A DNA stretch of 64,000 nucleotides from DASYXT01 sp035934555 (GTDB lineage Bacteria; Verrucomicrobiota; Verrucomicrobiia; Limisphaerales; UBA8199). Position numbers and translations under genes: made by a program. The stretch is taken from positions 62,001 to 126,000 of the forward strand of contig DASYXT010000046.1 in the NCBI GenBank assembly GCA_035934555.1. The letters run 5' to 3'. This document shows, piece by piece, positions 54,083 through 64,000 of the stretch. The notes under the pieces were generated by a model, which was given only the letters and a program-made list of their open reading frames with translations, had not been told where the DNA came from and searched no databases. Within the stretch, counting starts at the first letter, position 1; each line of letters opens with the position of its first letter.

Positions 54083-55756
54083 TCATGGCGGACTTTTTAT
54101 GCGATCCTCAGCCCGGACCTCTCGGGTTGTGTCGTCCGCAGCGGGCAGCTCGACCCAAAATTGGCTGCCTTGGCCGACCTGGGATTCCACCCCCGCTTGG
54201 CCGCTCATGCGTTCGGCGCCCTTGCGCACGATCGCCAGACCGATTCCCGTGCCCGGGTAGCTTTCGTTCCGGTGCACGCGCTGGAAAAGGCCAAAGATCT
54301 TTTCGTGCTGGTCGGGGGCGACACCGATGCCATTGTCCTTTATCCACAGGCGGACGCGGGGGAAGGCCGAGGACAAATCGAACGACTGGCCATCAGCTTC
54401 AACCCGCGCGCTCCGCCTTGAGCCGTCAATACCTTTTCGCTCTTCGGTCCAAACACGCACATGGGGGCGGGTGCCCGGGGGAACAAATTTGAGGGCATTA
54501 GTGATGAGATTGGACAGCATTCGTTTGAGCGTGGCCGGGTGCGCATTGACAGATACCAAAGGTTCTTGAACCTCAAGTTGGGCGGCTTTGGCCTCGATGT
54601 CCGCCGCCAGGGAATCGAGGACCTCGGCGACCACGGGCTCCAGGCGCAGGGGCGCCAGCGGCAGGTCAATCTGGCCCAAGCGGCTATATTCCAAAAGGTC
54701 AGCCAGCAATTGATCCATGTAGGCGGCAGAACGAACCAAGCGGGCGGCGTAATCCTGTCCCGCCGCAGGCAATGCCGAACCGCATTCCGTCTGCAGCATT
54801 TCGGCAAAACCTTGAATCGAACGCAGGGGTGCGCGCAAATCGTGGGAAATGGAGTAGCTAAAAGACTCCAACTCGCGGTTGACGGCAGTGACTTCGTTGA
54901 CCCGCGCCTGCAACTTGCAGTTGAGCGATCGGATTTGCTCATCTGCCAGGCGGCGCTCGGTGGTATCGCGAGCAAAAATATAGATAAGCAGCTCGGCCGC
55001 AAAAGGCGCTGCGGTCCAGCCGAGCCATTTGTATTGGCCGTCTTTGCAGGCGAAGCGCTGCTCGAAATAGGTAATGGCGCTACCCTGCTTGAGAGTTTCC
55101 AGTTGCTTTAAAGTTGGCGCGCGGTCTTCCGGGTGAGCAAAGTGGAGGAAGGTCTGACTCCTGAGCTCCTCCTCGTTCCACCCGAGGATCTTCTCCCAGG
55201 CCGGATTGGTCTGCTTGAAATAGCCGTCAAAACCGACGACTGCCAAGAGGTCAATCGAGAGCACAAAGAACAGGTTGCGTTTGGTCTCGGCTTCGAGCTT
55301 TTCTTGAGCCTTGTCCAGTTCGTGCTGATGCTGTGCTTCAGTGATGAGCCGCAGTTCCTCTGATTTTTTGTAAAGCTGCACAAAGACGCTAACTTTGGTG
55401 CGGAGGATCTCCGGAATGATCGGAGTTTGGATAAAATCCACCGCACCCAACGAGTAACTGCGGGTGACCTGTTCGTCGTCCTGGCCATAGGCGGTGATAA
55501 ATATGATGGGCGTGGTACGCGAGCGGCCGCGTTGGCGTATCAGTGAAGCGGTTTCAAATCCATCCAGACTCGGCATATGCACATCGAGCAGGACCACGGC
55601 GAACTCATGATGGAGGAGTTGGCGCAGGGCTTCTTCCCCCGAACGGGCGAGCACCAGGTTCTCCTGCAACGGATCGAGCACGGTCGCCAGGGCGATGAGT
55701 TGGTCGGGTCGGTCGTTGACGAGCAATACGCTGGCTCTGGGTTCAGGTTTTATCAC
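54083..55756 (-). CDS. Response-regulator/PAS/histidine kinase protein
   Basis: A 557-residue signalling protein. I chose the GTG at 55756, where GGAGG lies 5 bp upstream and the start overlaps the cheR stop (GTGA); an ATG at 55789 would extend it by 11 residues. Domains: an N-terminal receiver (VNDRPDQ, phosphoacceptor in VVLLDVHMPSLDGF, lysine-equivalent region VDFIQTPIIPE with the usual Lys replaced by Gln-Thr), a PAS domain (LLAVVGFDGYFKQTNPAWEKILGW), and a HisKA/HATPase pair (FSYSISHDLRAPLRSIQGFAEML, NLITNALKFVP, DNGIGVAPDQHEKIF, GTGIGLAIVRKG). No transmembrane segment. It is the last gene of the kinase-cheR operon. Confidence 0.88.
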   Translation of the reverse strand: MIKPEPRASVLLVNDRPDQLIALATVLDPLQENLVLARSGEEALRQLLHHEFAVVLLDVHMPSLDGFETASLIRQRGRSRTTPIIFITAYGQDDEQVTRSYSLGAVDFIQTPIIPEILRTKVSVFVQLYKKSEELRLITEAQHQHELDKAQEKLEAETKRNLFFVLSIDLLAVVGFDGYFKQTNPAWEKILGWNEEELRSQTFLHFAHPEDRAPTLKQLETLKQGSAITYFEQRFACKDGQYKWLGWTAAPFAAELLIYIFARDTTERRLADEQIRSLNCKLQARVNEVTAVNRELESFSYSISHDLRAPLRSIQGFAEMLQTECGSALPAAGQDYAARLVRSAAYMDQLLADLLEYSRLGQIDLPLAPLRLEPVVAEVLDSLAADIEAKAAQLEVQEPLVSVNAHPATLKRMLSNLITNALKFVPPGTRPHVRVWTEERKGIDGSRRSARVEADGQSFDLSSAFPRVRLWIKDNGIGVAPDQHEKIFGLFQRVHRNESYPGTGIGLAIVRKGAERMSGQAGVESQVGQGSQFWVELPAADDTTREVRAEDRIKSPP

Positions 55757-56666
55757 GCGATCCTCCGATACAATTTGTTGTCCCCGCACAGCTCCTGATA
55801 GGCATGTTCGTACGGAGAGAAGTGGAGCGATTCCTGGCTACCGAGAGCCAGGACGCCGAACACGGCCAGGCTGCGGTAAAAGAGTTCGTGCACCCGCCCC
55901 TGGAGGGACTTGCTGAAATAGATCAACACGTTCCGGCAAAAGATCAGGTTAAACTCGTTAAAGGAACTATCGCTCGCCAGGTTATGTTGCGCGAAGACGA
56001 TATTACGGCGCAAGGCGGGGGTGAAGATCGCCCCGTTTTTCGTGAGGGTGTAGTATTCCGAAAGCTCTTGGCGACCGCCGGACTGCCGGTAGCGGGCGCC
56101 GGCGGCTTCGAGGCCTTCCAGCGGCAAGAGGCCGGTCCTGGCTTGTTCCAGGGCGATTGTATTTATGTCGGTGGCGTAAATGCGGCAGCGGTCATAAAGG
56201 CCCTCCTCCTGGAGGAGGATGGCGGTGGAAAAAACTTCCTCGCCCGTAGCGCAACCAGCATGCCAAATGCGAATAAAAGGATAAGTGTGCAACCGGGGCA
56301 GAACCTGCTGGCCCAGGGCCTGGTAAAACTCAGGCCGGCGAAACAGCGACGTGACATTAATACAAAGGGCTTGGATGAGGCGGGCCAGGCAGTCGGGATC
56401 GTGTAGCGCCTTTTCCTGAAAGCCCGAGATAGTGCGCAGGCGTTCAGCGCGGACGCATTGCCAAACGCGCCGCCGCAGCATAGGCGCGAGGTAACTGCGG
56501 AAATCGTAGCCGGCGAGCGCATAGACGGCCTCGAGCAGGAGATGCATTTCCAAATCCTCGACCTTCTTATCGCCGGCTGAAGGGGGCTGGCCAAGGCATT
56601 CCGGGATTGTCCCGCCGGGCCGGGTTTGCAAGTCGGGTGATCTGGAGCCGCTGGCTGGTTCGAATG

Positions 56667-56670
<4 letters not shown>
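55753..56670 (-). CDS. CheR-type methyltransferase
   Basis: A 305-residue protein. The start at 56670 overlaps the kinase stop (ATGA); a frame from 56757 would add unrelated residues. It has the CheR N-terminal helical domain (VYALAGYDFRSYLAPMLRRRVWQCVRAERL), the SAM-binding motif IWHAGCATGEEVFSTAILL and EFNLIFCRNVLIYFSKSLQGRVHELFYRSL. CheR methylates glutamates on chemoreceptors. No chemoreceptor, CheB, CheW or CheA gene is nearby, so the substrate may be the multi-HAMP kinase upstream or another signalling protein. It is in an operon between two histidine kinases. Confidence 0.88.
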
Positions 56671-62543
<5,873 letters not shown>

Positions 62544-62872
62544 ATCGAGCTACGGGGTCAAAGTGCCATGCACTGCATACGATCTGTATTGGCCTTCTCC
62601 TCAACCTGGCTGAATGCCTTACCTCACCTGAGGGCACCCGCTTAGGCCCTGTTTTACTCAACGGCGCTGGTACCTTGTTGAAGGAAGCAAGACTTCCGTC
62701 CGCAGTTTATGTAACCCACGATCTCGTAGGCGACAACCCCATGGCCAATCTTAAATAAAGAAGTTTTACGCGTGCACAGTCTGACAGGAGGCGGACCTGA
62801 GCGATCGCGGATAATGCCGTAAGGCGCAGAGCAGGCACCTTTTTGCTCTGTGAAGAAGACAGGAATTCAACC
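62544..62872. other. Intergenic region between ftsH and the multi-HAMP kinase gene
   Basis: A 329-bp stretch with no gene that I can support. It holds the kinase promoter region (62544-62760 side) and the ftsH 3' end. No recognised repeat of the heptamer or hexamer families is present. Confidence 0.5.
62827..62850 (-). terminator. Weak hairpin downstream of ftsH
   Basis: CAGAGCA (62827-62833) pairs with TGCTCTG (62844-62850), about 20 bp beyond the ftsH stop codon. The T-run lies in the loop, not after the stem, so termination is uncertain. Confidence 0.3.
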
Positions 62873-64000
62873 TCACTTCAGGTCCGCAGAACGGGTCGAG
62901 GGTGGGACGGTTATTCCTGCGGACATAGCTGGAGGGGCCACTTCGATGGGCCGGCCGGGGCGGTCCTGGTCCTGGTCTGAGGTGCGGCCAATCAGGCGTT
63001 TGAAGGCGGCGCCATCGATGGTCTCGCGTCGGAGCAATTCCGAAGCCACCAACTCCAATTGTTCGCGATGCGCTTCGAGAATCCCCTTCGCCTCGGTGTA
63101 AGAATTTTCGAGGATTGTTTTCACCTCCAGATCGATCTCTTCGGCCGTGCGCTCGCTGCAGTCGCGCTGGAAGGCGCCATCACCCCCGGTAAGCAACGCG
63201 CCATTCTGACGCTGGGCGCAGCGGACCAATCCGACGGAGTCGCTCATGCCGAAGATGCAGACCATTTGGCGAGCGAGGGCGGTGGCGTGTTCGAGATCGT
63301 TTTCTGCGCCAGTTGTCACTTCGTGGAAAACGACTTCCTCGGCGGCACGGCCGCCGAGCATGCCGCGAATCCGGTCCAGCAGTTGCGAGCGAGTCATGAG
63401 GAACTGGTCGTCATGGGGCAATTGCATGGTATAGCCAAGGGCGGCGCGGCCGCGGGGAATGATGCTGATTTTGTGCACCGGGTCGGCTTCTTTGCTGTAG
63501 GCAGCGACCAACGCATGGCCGGTTTCGTGATACGCCACTCGTTGCTTTTCCTGTTCCTTGAGGCGGCGGCTCTTGCGCTCAGGACCGGCGACGACTTTCT
63601 CGACAGCATCTTCGAGGTCAATTTGAGCGATTTCGTGAGCGTGCCGGCGCGCAGCGAGTAGCGCGGCTTCATTGACGGCATTGGCAAGGTCCGCCCCCGA
63701 GAACCCCGGGGTGGCCTGGGCAATTTTGCGCAGATCCACGTCCGGCCCGAGGGGCTTGCCCCGGACATGGACCTTGAGGATGGCGCGGCGTCCGTCGATA
63801 TCCGGCGCATCAACGACGACCTGGCGATCGAAGCGGCCCGGGCGGAGCAGGGCACGGTCGAGCACGTCCGGGCGGTTGGTGGCCGCCAGCACTATCACGC
63901 CGGCATTGGCAGCGAAGCCGTCCATCTCGACGAGCAACTGGTTAAGGGTTTGCTCACGTTCGTCATTGACCGCGCCGACATGTACGCCGCGTTGGCGGCC
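62873..64000 (-). CDS. ftsH: ATP-dependent zinc metalloprotease FtsH (partial)
   Basis: The C-terminal part of FtsH; the N-terminal membrane region and Walker motifs lie beyond the right edge. The visible part opens with NDEREQTLNQLLVEMDGF (the AAA second-region box), followed by the SRH and arginine-finger region (VIVLAATNRPDVLDRALLRPGRFDRQV). The zinc protease motif HETGH (codons near 63515-63528) is intact, followed by a typical peptidase domain (PRGRAALGYTMQLP, GGRAAEEVVF, DLEHATALARQMVCIFGMSD). It degrades membrane and soluble proteins. The C-terminal tail is short. SPFH proteins encoded in this window belong to a family that binds FtsH, but no direct link is shown. Confidence 0.95.
   Translation of the reverse strand, partial: GRQRGVHVGAVNDEREQTLNQLLVEMDGFAANAGVIVLAATNRPDVLDRALLRPGRFDRQVVVDAPDIDGRRAILKVHVRGKPLGPDVDLRKIAQATPGFSGADLANAVNEAALLAARRHAHEIAQIDLEDAVEKVVAGPERKSRRLKEQEKQRVAYHETGHALVAAYSKEADPVHKISIIPRGRAALGYTMQLPHDDQFLMTRSQLLDRIRGMLGGRAAEEVVFHEVTTGAENDLEHATALARQMVCIFGMSDSVGLVRCAQRQNGALLTGGDGAFQRDCSERTAEEIDLEVKTILENSYTEAKGILEAHREQLELVASELLRRETIDGAAFKRLIGRTSDQDQDRPGRPIEVAPPAMSAGITVPPSTRSADLK

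Overview
The window is high-GC, densely packed bacterial DNA, most likely from a member of the Verrucomicrobiota (Pedosphaera/Limisphaerales-like). That placement is inferred from three features. The very large secreted protein at 11693-18115 ends in a C-terminal module of the type 'ASTDLINW...RFYRV', which is characteristic of that phylum. There is a periplasmic sulfatase and there are many exported proteins of unknown function. Simple-sequence-like repeats (TTGAGNN heptamers, ATTACG/ATTAGG hexamers) sit between genes. I saw no rRNA, tRNA, CRISPR array or intact mobile element.

Layout. 1-1.1 kb: a small cytochrome c and a 5'-complete, 3'-cut NapC/NirT-like multiheme membrane cytochrome. 1.5-7.8 kb: a pyruvate dehydrogenase operon (aceE-aceF-lpdA, minus strand) facing a divergent lipoate-protein ligase that could lipoylate AceF. 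7.8-9.7 kb: an accessory patch bracketed by two copies of a ~135-bp direct repeat, holding two small membrane-protein genes and the tail of a phage terminase. 9.7-18.1 kb: exported proteins and a cupin, dominated by a 2140-residue multidomain diheme protein. 18.7-20.8 kb: tmk and cysS. 21-32.8 kb: secreted low-complexity proteins, a DPP-IV-family peptidase, a LolA-like protein, a Tat-exported metallophosphoesterase, signal peptidase I, two DNA-repair glycosylases (AlkA-like and SMUG1-like), a lipoprotein and a sulfatase. 33-35.3 kb: an ECF-type cobalt/nickel importer (cbiM-cbiQ-cbiO). 35.3-44.5 kb (minus): a PAP2 phosphatase, two SPFH/Band-7 genes (one frameshifted), a heavy-metal RND pump with its membrane-fusion protein, and the two-component pair that probably controls it.

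44.9-52.9 kb holds the most unusual content: seven tightly spaced plus-strand genes encoding an exported VWA protein, a PspA/Vipp1-like coiled-coil protein, a periplasmic ABC substrate-binding domain fused to an OmpA-like peptidoglycan-binding domain, an ABC permease, an ABC ATPase, a membrane-anchored coiled-coil protein, and a tandem AAA+ ATPase whose first AAA module appears degenerate. I interpret this as a candidate envelope-stress or membrane-remodelling system. It pairs an ESCRT-III-like protein with an AAA+ ATPase and an ABC importer tethered to the cell wall.

53-62.5 kb (minus): a DnaJ-type co-chaperone with a half zinc finger, then a signalling operon of a giant soluble multi-HAMP hybrid histidine kinase (about eleven HAMP-like units encoded by 276-bp DNA repeats), a CheR-type methyltransferase and a REC-PAS-histidine kinase. 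The window ends inside ftsH (C-terminal part only).
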